Below are positions 35,649-44,003 of a stretch of 64,000 nucleotides of DNA, in pieces (the stretch's first letter is position 1; every line of letters starts with the position of its first letter). A program made the position numbers and the translations under genes. The stretch covers positions 1,550,001 through 1,614,000 of the forward strand of contig JACKEI010000001.1 of assembly GCA_020633075.1 (NCBI GenBank), read 5' to 3'. The notes below the pieces were generated by a model. The model did no database searches, was not told where the DNA came from, and saw only the letters and a program-made list of their open reading frames with translations. The stretch is from Sandaracinaceae bacterium. Its GTDB lineage: Bacteria; Myxococcota_A; Polyangia; Polyangiales; Houyiibacteriaceae.

Positions 35649-36836
35649 GTGTCCAACGTTCTGAGCATCGACGACGTGGAGCTGGACGGGCGCCGCGTCT
35701 TCATTCGGGTGGACTTCAACGTCCCCCTCGACGCCGATGGCCACGTCACGGACGACACCCGCATTCGCGCGGCGCTGCCCACCATCGAGTCCGTGCTCGA
35801 GCGCGGGGGTCGGGCCATCTTGGCGTCCCATCTCGGTCGCCCGAAGGGCACGCCCGACCCCAAGTTCTCGCTCGAGCCTGCCGCGCAGCGCTTGGCGGAG
35901 CTGCTGGGCTTGGGTGAGGTGCTGCTCACGGACGACTGCATCGGGGACGGTGCCCGCAAGGTGGTCCACGACCTCCGCGACGGCCACGTGGTGCTGCTCG
36001 AGAACCTGCGCTTCCATCCGGGCGAGGAGAAGAACGACGAGGCCTTCGCGCGTGAGCTGCTGAAGTTCTGCGACGTCTACGTGAACGACGCCTTTGGGGC
36101 GGCCCACCGGGCTCACGCCTCGGTCAGCGCCCTCCCGCGCCTCGCCGAGGTGCGCTGCGCCGGGAAGCTCATGCAGAAGGAGCTCGCCGCGCTCGGAGCC
36201 CTGCGCACGGACCCAGCGACGCCGTACATCGCGGTGCTGGGCGGGGCGAAGGTCACCGACAAGATCAAGGTGATCGAGGCGCTCATGGCCAAGGTGAACG
36301 CCATGTTCATCGGTGGCGCGATGGCCAACACCTTCCTGGCCGCCCGCGGCTACGCCATGGGCAAGAGCCTGGTGGAGGCGGACAAGCTCGCGCTCGCGCG
36401 CTCCCTGATGCAGCGCGCCGAGGACGCCGGCATCGAGCTGCTGCTCCCCGTGGACCTGCGCGTCGGTACCAGCTTGGAGGACAGCAGCGCGACCGTCGTA
36501 GCCTTGGACGCCGTGCCCGAGGACGCGATGGCGCTGGACGTAGGGCCGGCAACGGAGGCGCTCTTCGAGGAGCGCCTGAGCCACGCGCGCTCGGTCTTCT
36601 GGAACGGCCCCATGGGGCTCTTCGAGAACCCCGCTTTCGCAGGCGGCACGCTGGGGGTGGCGCGCGCCATGGCCGCGAGCGGCGGCTTCACCGTCGTGGG
36701 CGGCGGGGACAGCGTGGCCGCCGTGCAGCAGGCCGGCCTGGCCGACCGCTACACGCACGTGTCCACGGGCGGCGGCGCCTCGCTCGAGTTCCTCGAGGGC
36801 CGCAGGCTCCCCGGTGTGGAGGCGCTGGCATCATGA
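35649..36836 (+). CDS. pgk: Phosphoglycerate kinase
   Basis: Makes ATP from 1,3-bisphosphoglycerate. 395 residues with RVDFNVPLD, SHLGRPKG, NDAFGAAHRAHAS and the nucleotide-binding VVGGGDSVAAV. GTG start right after TAGGAGGTCACC, an excellent ribosome site overlapping the gap stop region. Its stop overlaps tpiA as ATGA. Confidence 0.97.
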   Translation: MSNVLSIDDVELDGRRVFIRVDFNVPLDADGHVTDDTRIRAALPTIESVLERGGRAILASHLGRPKGTPDPKFSLEPAAQRLAELLGLGEVLLTDDCIGDGARKVVHDLRDGHVVLLENLRFHPGEEKNDEAFARELLKFCDVYVNDAFGAAHRAHASVSALPRLAEVRCAGKLMQKELAALGALRTDPATPYIAVLGGAKVTDKIKVIEALMAKVNAMFIGGAMANTFLAARGYAMGKSLVEADKLALARSLMQRAEDAGIELLLPVDLRVGTSLEDSSATVVALDAVPEDAMALDVGPATEALFEERLSHARSVFWNGPMGLFENPAFAGGTLGVARAMAASGGFTVVGGGDSVAAVQQAGLADRYTHVSTGGGASLEFLEGRRLPGVEALAS

Positions 36837-37624
36837 GCGCCCGCGTTCCCTTCATCGCCGGCAACTGGAAGCTGCACCACAACATCCCCGCGGCGGTCGC
36901 CCTGGCGGGACAGATCGTGGACGCGATGGAGCCCCTGGCCCGCGCCGCAGGCCCCAGCAAGACCGTCGAGGTGTGCATCGCGCCGGTGGCCACGGCCCTC
37001 TACGCCGTCGCGCAGTCGGTCGCGGAGTCGGAGCTCCTGCTCGCCGGACAGAACTGCCACCACGAGCCGCAAGGGGCGTTCACGGGAGAAGTCAGCCCCG
37101 CCCTGCTGCGTGACGCCGGAGCCTCGCACTGCATCATCGGGCACAGCGAGCGACGGGCCCTCTTCGGCGAGACCGATGCGGCCATCGCCCTGAAGCTGCG
37201 GGCTCTGTTGGAGGCCGGCCTCGTTCCCATCCTGTGTGTTGGCGAGACCCTCGAGCAGCGGGACGCGGGGGAGACCGAAGGGGTCGTCATCGCCCAGCTG
37301 CGCGGTGCGCTTGGTGACCTGAGCGCGTCGGCGCTGGCGACGCTCATCGTGGCGTACGAGCCCGTGTGGGCCATCGGGACCGGCCGCACCGCCAGCCCTG
37401 CGGACGCCCAGGCCGTGCACGCCGCCATCCGCGCCGAGCTCGCCGCGAGCCACGGGGACTCTCTGGCCCAAGCCGTGCGCGTCCTCTACGGCGGCAGCGT
37501 GAAGGCCAGCAACGCGGCCGAGCTGCTGAGCCAGCCCGACATCGACGGGGCGCTGGTGGGCGGAGCCTCCCTCAGCAGCGAGCTCTTCGTGCCCATCATC
37601 GCGGCGGCCTACGCGGTCGCCTGA
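36833..37624 (+). CDS. tpiA: Triosephosphate isomerase
   Basis: Interconverts dihydroxyacetone phosphate and glyceraldehyde-3-phosphate. 263 residues: Lys in GNWKLHHN, catalytic His in IIGHSERR, catalytic Glu in AYEPVWAIGTGRTA (with the mobile loop 6). ATG overlaps the pgk stop (ATGA), which fixes the start and suggests translational coupling. Slightly longer than the usual 250 residues because of an insertion after strand 1. Confidence 0.97.
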   Translation: MSARVPFIAGNWKLHHNIPAAVALAGQIVDAMEPLARAAGPSKTVEVCIAPVATALYAVAQSVAESELLLAGQNCHHEPQGAFTGEVSPALLRDAGASHCIIGHSERRALFGETDAAIALKLRALLEAGLVPILCVGETLEQRDAGETEGVVIAQLRGALGDLSASALATLIVAYEPVWAIGTGRTASPADAQAVHAAIRAELAASHGDSLAQAVRVLYGGSVKASNAAELLSQPDIDGALVGGASLSSELFVPIIAAAYAVA

Positions 37625-37732
37625 GCCCCGCCGGGTGCGCGCCCGTCGCGCGTCCGGACCCGAACGTTGGCGACCGGCCCCCGCCGTGCTATTTCGCCTC
37701 CCCAACAGCCTCAACCCGCTGCGAACCGACCC

Positions 37733-38377
37733 ATGCAGACCTTCCTCACCATCGTTTATGTGCTCGTGTGCCTCTTCCTCATCCTGGTGGTGCTCCTCCA
37801 GTCGGGCAAAGGCGGTGGCATGGGTACGGCGCTCGGCGGCGGTAGCGGCGGAGCGCAGCAGGTCTTCGGCGGTGCCGGCGCGGGCAACATCCTGACCAAG
37901 GCCACCGCGGTGAGCGCCGCGCTCTTCATGATCCTCTCCGCGACCCTCGCCTACATGAGCAGCTCGCCCGACCAGGCCCTCAGCCGCGCCGTGGAAGAGG
38001 CCCAGGCCGCAGCCGCCGGGGACAGCATCGGCGCGGGCTCCGAAGACAGCGACAGCGACGCGGAGGAGACCACCACCCCGCCGGCCGACACGACCGACGA
38101 GGACGGGGCCGAGGGCGCTGCGGGTGACGGTGCCCCGGGTGCCGATGCCGACGACGCTGCCGACGCTGCCGAGGCCGACGACGCCCCCGCCGCGCCGGCC
38201 GCAGCCGAGGCCGCCGCGGGCGCCATCGGCGACGCGGTGGGCAACGCCCTTGGTCGCGCCGTGGACTCCGCGGGCGCCCAGGCCGTAGACGCCGCTGAGG
38301 CCGTTGGCGGCGCCGCCACGGGCATGGCGTCTGGCATGGCTCCCCGGCCTGCCCCGGCTCCCGCCGCCGGCGAGTGA
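37733..38377 (+). CDS. secG: Preprotein translocase subunit SecG with a long acidic tail
   Basis: Accessory subunit of the SecYEG channel. The first 85 residues are SecG: two membrane helices (VYVLVCLFLILVVLLQ and TAVSAALFMILSATLAYM) with LQSGKGGGMG and GAGNILTKATA between them. The protein is 214 residues, about twice the common length: residues 90-214 are an Ala/Asp/Glu-rich low-complexity tail. Position after tpiA is classical. No ribosome site is obvious, and 108 bases separate it from tpiA. Confidence 0.9.
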   Translation: MQTFLTIVYVLVCLFLILVVLLQSGKGGGMGTALGGGSGGAQQVFGGAGAGNILTKATAVSAALFMILSATLAYMSSSPDQALSRAVEEAQAAAAGDSIGAGSEDSDSDAEETTTPPADTTDEDGAEGAAGDGAPGADADDAADAAEADDAPAAPAAAEAAAGAIGDAVGNALGRAVDSAGAQAVDAAEAVGGAATGMASGMAPRPAPAPAAGE

Positions 38378-38432
38378 CCTGCCGCTAGCAGGCGTCTACC
38401 GACTGCGGCCCGTTTGCCCGCGCCCGGCCATG

Positions 38433-40079
38433 TTACGGCTGCGCGGCGCGGACCTGGGCCACCTGCGCGAGCGCCTGAGCGCAGTCCGGCCTCCCGGGGA
38501 AGAGCTCCAGGCACCGGCGCAGGAGCGGCTCGATGTCGTCAAAGCGGTCGGCCGGGAGGGAGCTGGCGTGGATCAGCAGGAACGCCGCCTCCTGGCGCGT
38601 GCCCGCGAAGCGGCGCTCTCCCTCGAGCGCGACCGCCAGAGCAGCCTCTCGCCGACGAGTCTCGACCATGCAGTGGCCCAGGTGGGTGAGGTAGCGCGCG
38701 TCGGACGGGTCCAGGTTGGCGGCGGCGCCCAGGAGCGGGATGGCTCCATCACAGTCCCCCTCACGCCGCAAGTGCAGCCCCAAGAAGCCATGCGCCCACG
38801 CCTGCTGGGGAACCCGCTCGAGCGCGTCTCCATACAGCCTGACTTCGTCGTGAAAGAGCGCGGTGGCGAACACCAGGAGCGGTCCCGAGAGCAGCGCGAG
38901 CAGGACCGGTAGCCCGAGAGCGGCACGCCTCAGACGAGGGCGTGCGTGCGCGAGCGTTTCGAGGCCCCCGCCCAGCGCGAGCACGAGGCCGACGCTCGGC
39001 AAGTACAGGTACCGACCGAAGCCGGGCCACAGCACCGTGCTGATCAGACACGCCGGGGCGATCGTCAGCCCAAACCACGCGAGCCCGAAGCCAACGGTTG
39101 GCGCGGCCCGCCGCAGCGCGAACGCCACGAGGGCGAGCGCGACGCACCCGAGGCAGGCCGCGGCCACCACGAGCGGCGTCGCGAGCGCGTAGTCGTCGCG
39201 CATGCTCCGCAGCCCGTAGGCGCTGGGCAGCAGCGCGCGATAGAGCCCGTCGAGCTCCAGAAACGGCAGGTTCCGGAGCGCTGCCAGCAGCTGCGTACCG
39301 TCATCGTGCGTCTTGAGGCCGCGGAGCGCCGTCGCGCGGAGCCCCAGGTAGACGCCCAGGGCCAGCGCCGGCGCCGCCACGGCGCCCGCGAACTGGCGCG
39401 CGCGCAGGGGACCCGCAGCGAATCCCTGCCCGTCCTCGCGACGAATCCACCAGGGCGCGAGCACGATGAACGGCAGCGCCAACACCGCGACCTCCTTGGA
39501 CAGGAGCGCCAGCAGACACGCGCCCCCCACGAGCCCCCGCGACCGTGGCGTGGGCGAGCGCAAGGCCGCGTGCAGGGCCAGGAGGACGAAGAGCGTCATG
39601 AGCGGGTCCGAGCGCCCGTTGATCCACACGTGCGCTTCACTGAGCCAGGGCGACAAGCCAAAGGCACACGCCAGCCCCACCCGCGTGACGCTCGGGAGGC
39701 GGGGAAACACGCGCCGGAGCAGCGCCAGCAGCGCCGCACACACGCTCACGTGGAGCGCCATGTTCGTCAGGTGGTAGGCCCACGGCTCGCGCCCCGAGAG
39801 CCACGCGTCCCAGAAGAAGCTGAGGAGTGGCACCGGGCGGTAGGTGTCGAGCGCGGGCTGCCCCACCGCCGCGTCGAGGCTCGAAGCCACCATGGCGTGC
39901 CGGGTGAACGCTCGAGGGATGTTCGCGGGATCGTGGATGAACGCCCCCCGCACGATGACGAAGACGTCGTCGAACACGAAGCCGTTGGCGAAGCGCCCGA
40001 GCGTCAGCAGCGCGGGCAGCAGCGTGACCGCACTGTATTCGAGCGCGCGCGCGCGCCGGGAGCCCTCTGGCTCAGTCAT
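38433..40079 (-). CDS. TMTC-like membrane protein with C-terminal TPR
   Basis: 548 residues, about ten membrane helices, then TPR-type helices (AWAHGFLGLHLRREGDCDGAIP, LDPSDARYLTHLGHCMVE). The early loop has FVFDDVFVIV, the acidic pair expected in GT-C glycosyltransferases, and VWINGRSDPLM. This is the plan of TMTC-type O-mannosyltransferases and their bacterial relatives. ATG at 40079 overlaps the stop of the regulator gene by eight bases. Sugar donor and target are unknown. Confidence 0.78.
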   Translation of the reverse strand: MTEPEGSRRARALEYSAVTLLPALLTLGRFANGFVFDDVFVIVRGAFIHDPANIPRAFTRHAMVASSLDAAVGQPALDTYRPVPLLSFFWDAWLSGREPWAYHLTNMALHVSVCAALLALLRRVFPRLPSVTRVGLACAFGLSPWLSEAHVWINGRSDPLMTLFVLLALHAALRSPTPRSRGLVGGACLLALLSKEVAVLALPFIVLAPWWIRREDGQGFAAGPLRARQFAGAVAAPALALGVYLGLRATALRGLKTHDDGTQLLAALRNLPFLELDGLYRALLPSAYGLRSMRDDYALATPLVVAAACLGCVALALVAFALRRAAPTVGFGLAWFGLTIAPACLISTVLWPGFGRYLYLPSVGLVLALGGGLETLAHARPRLRRAALGLPVLLALLSGPLLVFATALFHDEVRLYGDALERVPQQAWAHGFLGLHLRREGDCDGAIPLLGAAANLDPSDARYLTHLGHCMVETRRREAALAVALEGERRFAGTRQEAAFLLIHASSLPADRFDDIEPLLRRCLELFPGRPDCAQALAQVAQVRAAQP

Positions 40080-40677
40080 GGTCGTTGCGGGCTGCAGCGC
40101 CGAGCAACACGCGCAGGAGTGGGCTGGCATCCACCTGGGCGCTCTTGAGCAGTCGGTCCAACAACGACTGTCCCAGCCGTGCCAGGTCGAGCAGCTGCGC
40201 GATGCGTGACGCCTGTACCTCCGCGCGCACGCGCTCTTCGCCCTCGCAGGTCTCGAGCCGCACGTTCAGGTGCTCGAGCGCCTCTTCCATGACGTCGATG
40301 GCGTCCAGGATCTCGCGTCGCTCGCGCTCCTCGAACACGCGCGAGATCATGCGCCAGAAGTTGCCCTCGGCCTCGAAGTAGTCGCGCCGCTCACCCTGCA
40401 CCCAGACGCGCCGCACCACGCGCCACTGCCCCAGGCTCTTGAGCGTCATGGAGACCGCCCCGGCCGAGAGCTGCAGGCGCTCTTGGATCTCCTGGGCGCT
40501 CAGCGGTCGGTCGCTCAGATAGAGCACGGCCCAGATGCGCCCCATGTTGCGCTTGAAGCCCCAGAACTCGATCAGTCTCCCGATGGCGTCGCTCACGAGC
40601 ACCTCGGAGCGCCACACTTCGTTGCGGGCATCATGGTCTTCTGGCACGCGGGGTTTGTACCACGACTGAATGGTCAC
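40072..40677 (-). CDS. GbsR/MarR-family transcriptional regulator
   Basis: 201 residues. A winged-helix unit spans about 30-105: NMGRIWAVLYLSDRPLSAQEI, LSAGAVSMTLKSLGQW and VRRVWVQGERRDYFEAEG, followed by a long dimerisation helix region. This is the GbsR pattern. GTG start overlaps the preceding lipoprotein gene (GTGA), and its end overlaps the TMTC-like gene by eight bases, so it sits inside an operon rather than facing one. Effector unknown. Confidence 0.85.
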   Translation of the reverse strand: MTIQSWYKPRVPEDHDARNEVWRSEVLVSDAIGRLIEFWGFKRNMGRIWAVLYLSDRPLSAQEIQERLQLSAGAVSMTLKSLGQWRVVRRVWVQGERRDYFEAEGNFWRMISRVFEERERREILDAIDVMEEALEHLNVRLETCEGEERVRAEVQASRIAQLLDLARLGQSLLDRLLKSAQVDASPLLRVLLGAAARNDHD

Positions 40678-41702
40678 GGGGCGCTGGCGCGCGGTCCGAT
40701 GACGAAGCCGTCGACTCCGCCTGCAGCCCCGTCCGCCGCCACGACGACGTCCACGCTCAGGCCGCCCGCGTCCAGCACCAGCAGAGGCACGTCACCGCGG
40801 GTGGATGCGAGCGGAGGGCGCGCGCCCGCCGTGAAGCTCTCGCCCAACGCGGCCTGCAGCATGGGGGCGATCTCGGCGAGCGCCCAGCTGGTGGCGGCCC
40901 GCCGCGCCTCCGGGTCCTCGTCGTCCACCGCGGTGCGCGTCTCGAGCTCGTACCAGCGCGAGAAGCCAAACCCCGGCAGCCAGACCTCGGCGCCGAGCAG
41001 CCGCTCGTCGTCCAACGTCAGCACCACGACGACCTGGCTGACCCTCTCGACGACGCCGCCCTCGTCCGTGGGGAGCGCGAAGCTGACCCGCAGGGTCTTG
41101 GTGCAGCGCGTGGCATCGCAGACGGGCCGCGGATCCGCGGCGAACGCGCGGTCGAGCTCGGGGTGCGCCTGGACCACCTGCTCCATGGGCTGCCCCCACG
41201 TGTCTACGCGCAGGAGCACCCCCAGGAAGAGGTCGAGCCGCTCGCGGGTGAAGCCACGATGCGCACGCAGCGCCGCCGCAGCCGCCGCCTCGGACGCCTC
41301 GCGCGCCCGCGTGACCGCCGCCGCGTCTTCGGCGTCGCGTCGGCTCAGCGCCTGGAGCTCAGCGTGCGCCGCCGCCGCGTGGCGCCCCGTGGGGTAGACG
41401 CGCAGGTAGTCGCGCAGCCCGGCGGCGCTGCTCGCGCGGACGGCATAGAAGCGCTCCTCCTCTGCCCCAAGGGCTGCCCGCACCTCCTCCGCGTACACCC
41501 CCTCGGGATAGCGCTCGAGGTAGGTGGCGCCTGCCAGCGCGCGGGCGGATTGGTCGTCTGCGAGGCGGTAGCTGCGGTAGGCGTCGTAGTCGCCGTGGGT
41601 GGCGCGCAGCGAGCAGCCCAGCGGCGCAGACGCCAGCAGCGCCAGCCCGAACACGACGCCCGCGAGCGCGGCCACGCGCGGACAAACGCTGCCGCTCCTC
41701 AC
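40674..41702 (-). CDS. Predicted lipoprotein of unknown function
   Basis: 342 residues from GTG at 41702, which overlaps the upstream stop (GTGA). The signal peptide ends in SAPLGCSL, a good lipobox. Residues 30-160 are helical with YLERYPEGVYAEEVRAALG, DYLRVYPTGRHAAAAHAEL, that is TPR-like repeats as in YfgC/BamD-type proteins; the C-terminal part is beta-rich with CDATRCTKTLRVSFALP. Two nearby Cys may pair. Function unknown; likely an envelope partner of the genes it overlaps. Confidence 0.75.
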   Translation of the reverse strand: MRSGSVCPRVAALAGVVFGLALLASAPLGCSLRATHGDYDAYRSYRLADDQSARALAGATYLERYPEGVYAEEVRAALGAEEERFYAVRASSAAGLRDYLRVYPTGRHAAAAHAELQALSRRDAEDAAAVTRAREASEAAAAAALRAHRGFTRERLDLFLGVLLRVDTWGQPMEQVVQAHPELDRAFAADPRPVCDATRCTKTLRVSFALPTDEGGVVERVSQVVVVLTLDDERLLGAEVWLPGFGFSRWYELETRTAVDDEDPEARRAATSWALAEIAPMLQAALGESFTAGARPPLASTRGDVPLLVLDAGGLSVDVVVAADGAAGGVDGFVIGPRASAP

Positions 41703-42103
41703 GGCGCACCCCCAGCCGGCGCTGCCGGACACACATCCACACAGGCGTCGAGTTCCTCGATGGGGACCCGCACGTTCTCCTCGAGCGCGAGCGCGTCCAG
41801 GCACGCGTTGGTCTGCAGGCTGGTGGGCCGTGGCACGCAGCTTGGCGGCCAACCGGCTCCGACGCAGCTGTTGGGGATGGTGTCGAAGCACGCGCTCAGC
41901 GACTCGCCTTCGAGCTCCCCGCGCGCCTCCGCGCGGCGACACTCCCACGCCGCCTGGTCGCGGCAGAAGTCCTCGGCCTCCACGACGAACGGGTCTGCTC
42001 CGCAGCCGCCGACCTCGCCGGGGGCCGGGCCCACGAGGAGCAGCGCGAGCAGCAGCAGTGGCAGGCCCTGGGCCACGCGACGCTCCTGAGCCGGCGCCTT
42101 CAT
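41699..42103 (-). CDS. Cysteine-rich exported protein
   Basis: 134 residues. A hydrophobic N-terminus (GLPLLLLALLLVGPAPG) is followed by VGGCGADPF, a possible lipobox, and nine more or less spaced cysteines in the mature part (DFCRDQ, WECRR, ACFDT, NSCVGA, SCVPR, NACLD, DACVDVCPAA). Probably disulfide-bonded outside the cytoplasm. ATG start and stop both overlap neighbours (ATGA, GTGA). Not a family I can name. Confidence 0.7.
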   Translation of the reverse strand: MKAPAQERRVAQGLPLLLLALLLVGPAPGEVGGCGADPFVVEAEDFCRDQAAWECRRAEARGELEGESLSACFDTIPNSCVGAGWPPSCVPRPTSLQTNACLDALALEENVRVPIEELDACVDVCPAAPAGGAP

Positions 42104-42780
42104 GGCAGGCGCTCCAGGTCGACGCGGACGCCCATCTCGAGTGAGATCATGGCGGGCCGTGTGAAGACCGCGTCACGTGTCCCGCCACCCGCCACGATGC
42201 TGGCGGTGGCCTCGGCGTAGGCGCCGAGTGAGGCGCGCACCATCCAGGCGAGCCCGAGCGTCCCGGAGAGCCCCCACGTTCGCCGCGGCGAGACGACCCA
42301 GACCACCGCCGGACGCAGCTCCAACACCACGCGCGGCACGGGCGCACGCGAGGGCACGAAGCGCACCGTGAAGCCCGGCGACACCACCCACTGCGCGAGC
42401 GGGCCGACGCCGCGGACGGCGGGGCCGTCGTGCGTGAGGTTGGTGCTCAGCTCGAGTGTGGGGCCGAAGCGCAGCGCCGGCCTGTCGCTGCGGGTGATCC
42501 AGGTGGCCGCGAGGTCCATGAACGCGGGCGCCAGCCGCTCCTGCCGAAAGTTGGAGTCCACGGCGGTGCGCACGCTCACCCCCCCACCGAGCTGCAGCAC
42601 CAGGCGCCCGGGGAGGGGAGCGCGCTCGGGCGCTCCGCCCTCGTCGACGGTGGGCTCGTCACCGTCGTACCAGCCGCTCGGCAGCCCCTCCGCGCGCGCG
42701 CCCTGCGCCCCGACGACGAGCACGGTGACGAGCGCGACGGCAGCAGCGCGGGCGCTGGCGACCACCACGCGCTCTCGCAC
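42100..42780 (-). CDS. Exported beta-rich protein, probable outer-membrane barrel
   Basis: 226 residues from GTG at 42780. Signal peptide (RAAAVALVTVLVVGAQGARA) then alternating strands with aromatic ends (LVLQLGGGVSVRTAV, LAATWITRSDRPALRFGPTLEL, RVVLELRPAVVWVV, TLGLAWMVRASLGAYAEA) and a C-terminal strand SLEMGVRVDLERLP. This fits a small barrel. No ribosome site is seen at 42780, so an upstream GTG remains possible. First gene of the overlapping run after the enoyl-CoA hydratase (gap 53). Confidence 0.65.
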   Translation of the reverse strand: MRERVVVASARAAAVALVTVLVVGAQGARAEGLPSGWYDGDEPTVDEGGAPERAPLPGRLVLQLGGGVSVRTAVDSNFRQERLAPAFMDLAATWITRSDRPALRFGPTLELSTNLTHDGPAVRGVGPLAQWVVSPGFTVRFVPSRAPVPRVVLELRPAVVWVVSPRRTWGLSGTLGLAWMVRASLGAYAEATASIVAGGGTRDAVFTRPAMISLEMGVRVDLERLP

Positions 42781-42833
42781 GCCGTGAGGGTGGCCCGCGT
42801 GACGGCCCCCGTGCCGAGCGCCCCCCTGCCCCA

Positions 42834-43646
42834 CTACCGCCCCAGAAAGCGCGGCGGGCGCTTCTCGGCAAAGGCGCGTAGCGCCTCGTCTCGGTCCGCG
42901 GAGAGCAACGCCCGCTCGTAGCAACGCCGCTCGAGGTCCAGACCGTCGTCCAGCGTCCCGTCCGCCGCGCCGTCGATGGCTGCAAGCGCCGCCCCGAGCG
43001 CGATGGGCGCCGACTGCGCGAGCTGCGTGGCCAGCTGCATGGCGAGCGCCACAGCCCCTTCGTCTCCGGCGACGCGGTGCACGATGCCCAGGCTCGCTGC
43101 CTCGTGGGCGGTGACGCGCTGCGCGAACAGGATCAGCTCCTTCGCCTTGGCGGCGCCCACGACGCGTGTGAGGCGCTGGGTCCCACCCGCACCAGGGATG
43201 ATCCCGAGCGACACCTCGGTGAGACCGACGCTGGCGTGTGCGTCGGCCACGCGGAGGTCGCAGGCTAGCGCCAGCTCGAGCCCACCGCCCAGCGCCACGC
43301 CGTTGATGGCGGCGATGACGGGCTTCGAGAGGCGGTCGATGCGCCCCGCCGTCACGCGATAGAGGTCGAGCAGGGCGCGCGTCTCGTCGTGGGTGAGACC
43401 CTTGCGCTCCTTCAGGTCCGCCCCGGCGCAGAACGCCTTGGTTCCCGCGCCCGTGATCACGACCGCGCGGACCTCCGGGTCCGTGTCTGCGGCACGCGCG
43501 AGCTCACCGAGAGACTCCATGGTGCCGCGGTCGAAGGCGTTGCGCGCCTCTTCGCGATCGATGGTCCAACGCTCCACGTGGCCCACCCGCAGGACGCTCA
43601 CGCCGTGCAGGGCGCGTACGTGGCTGTTGCTGCCCTCGGAACTCAC
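42834..43646 (-). CDS. Enoyl-CoA hydratase/isomerase family protein
   Basis: 270 residues, crotonase fold: GTKAFCAGADLKERKG (oxyanion-hole region), INGVALGGGLELALACDLRVA and the Glu-bearing LTEVSLGIIPGAGGTQRLTR. The pattern fits true hydratases such as enoyl-CoA or methylglutaconyl-CoA hydratase rather than isomerases. GTG start. Its closeness to the envelope operon is probably only positional, and the fadN-fadA operon lies 16 kb away. Confidence 0.88.
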   Translation of the reverse strand: MSSEGSNSHVRALHGVSVLRVGHVERWTIDREEARNAFDRGTMESLGELARAADTDPEVRAVVITGAGTKAFCAGADLKERKGLTHDETRALLDLYRVTAGRIDRLSKPVIAAINGVALGGGLELALACDLRVADAHASVGLTEVSLGIIPGAGGTQRLTRVVGAAKAKELILFAQRVTAHEAASLGIVHRVAGDEGAVALAMQLATQLAQSAPIALGAALAAIDGAADGTLDDGLDLERRCYERALLSADRDEALRAFAEKRPPRFLGR

Positions 43647-43702
43647 GCTGCACCTCGCATGAGCGCTTGACGCCCGCCCCGTGGGGCTGAACCATCGGCC
43701 GC

Positions 43703-43996
43703 ATGAATCGCAGCACTCTCGAGAACATCTTGGACCGCGCGAGCGGCGTGACGCGCGGGGCGAAGAATGGGTCCGTGTTCGAGGTCGAGGAGGGACATCG
43801 AGTGACGTTCTACCTCGGTCGGCCCGGTCAGGCGATGGAGATCTCCGACCTGCAGCGCTGCACGCTACACGACGACTACGTCGAGCTGGCCAGCGGGGAG
43901 TCCGAGACGATCACCTTCGTGGAGTACGAGGCCATCCACGCGCTCGCCGCCAAGCCGCCCAAGGGCGACGCAAAGCGGCGCGCGGGCTTCGCCTGA
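43703..43996 (+). CDS. Small protein of unknown function
   Basis: 97 residues, beta-rich, no signal peptide: NGSVFEVEEGHRVTFYLG, MEISDLQRCTLHDDYVELA, ESETITFVEYEAIHALA. The regular strand pattern suggests a compact single domain. It lies seven bases before the sigma-54-type regulator gene and is likely co-transcribed with it. No family recognised. Confidence 0.65.
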   Translation: MNRSTLENILDRASGVTRGAKNGSVFEVEEGHRVTFYLGRPGQAMEISDLQRCTLHDDYVELASGESETITFVEYEAIHALAAKPPKGDAKRRAGFA

Positions 43997-44003
43997 GCGA
44001 GGC

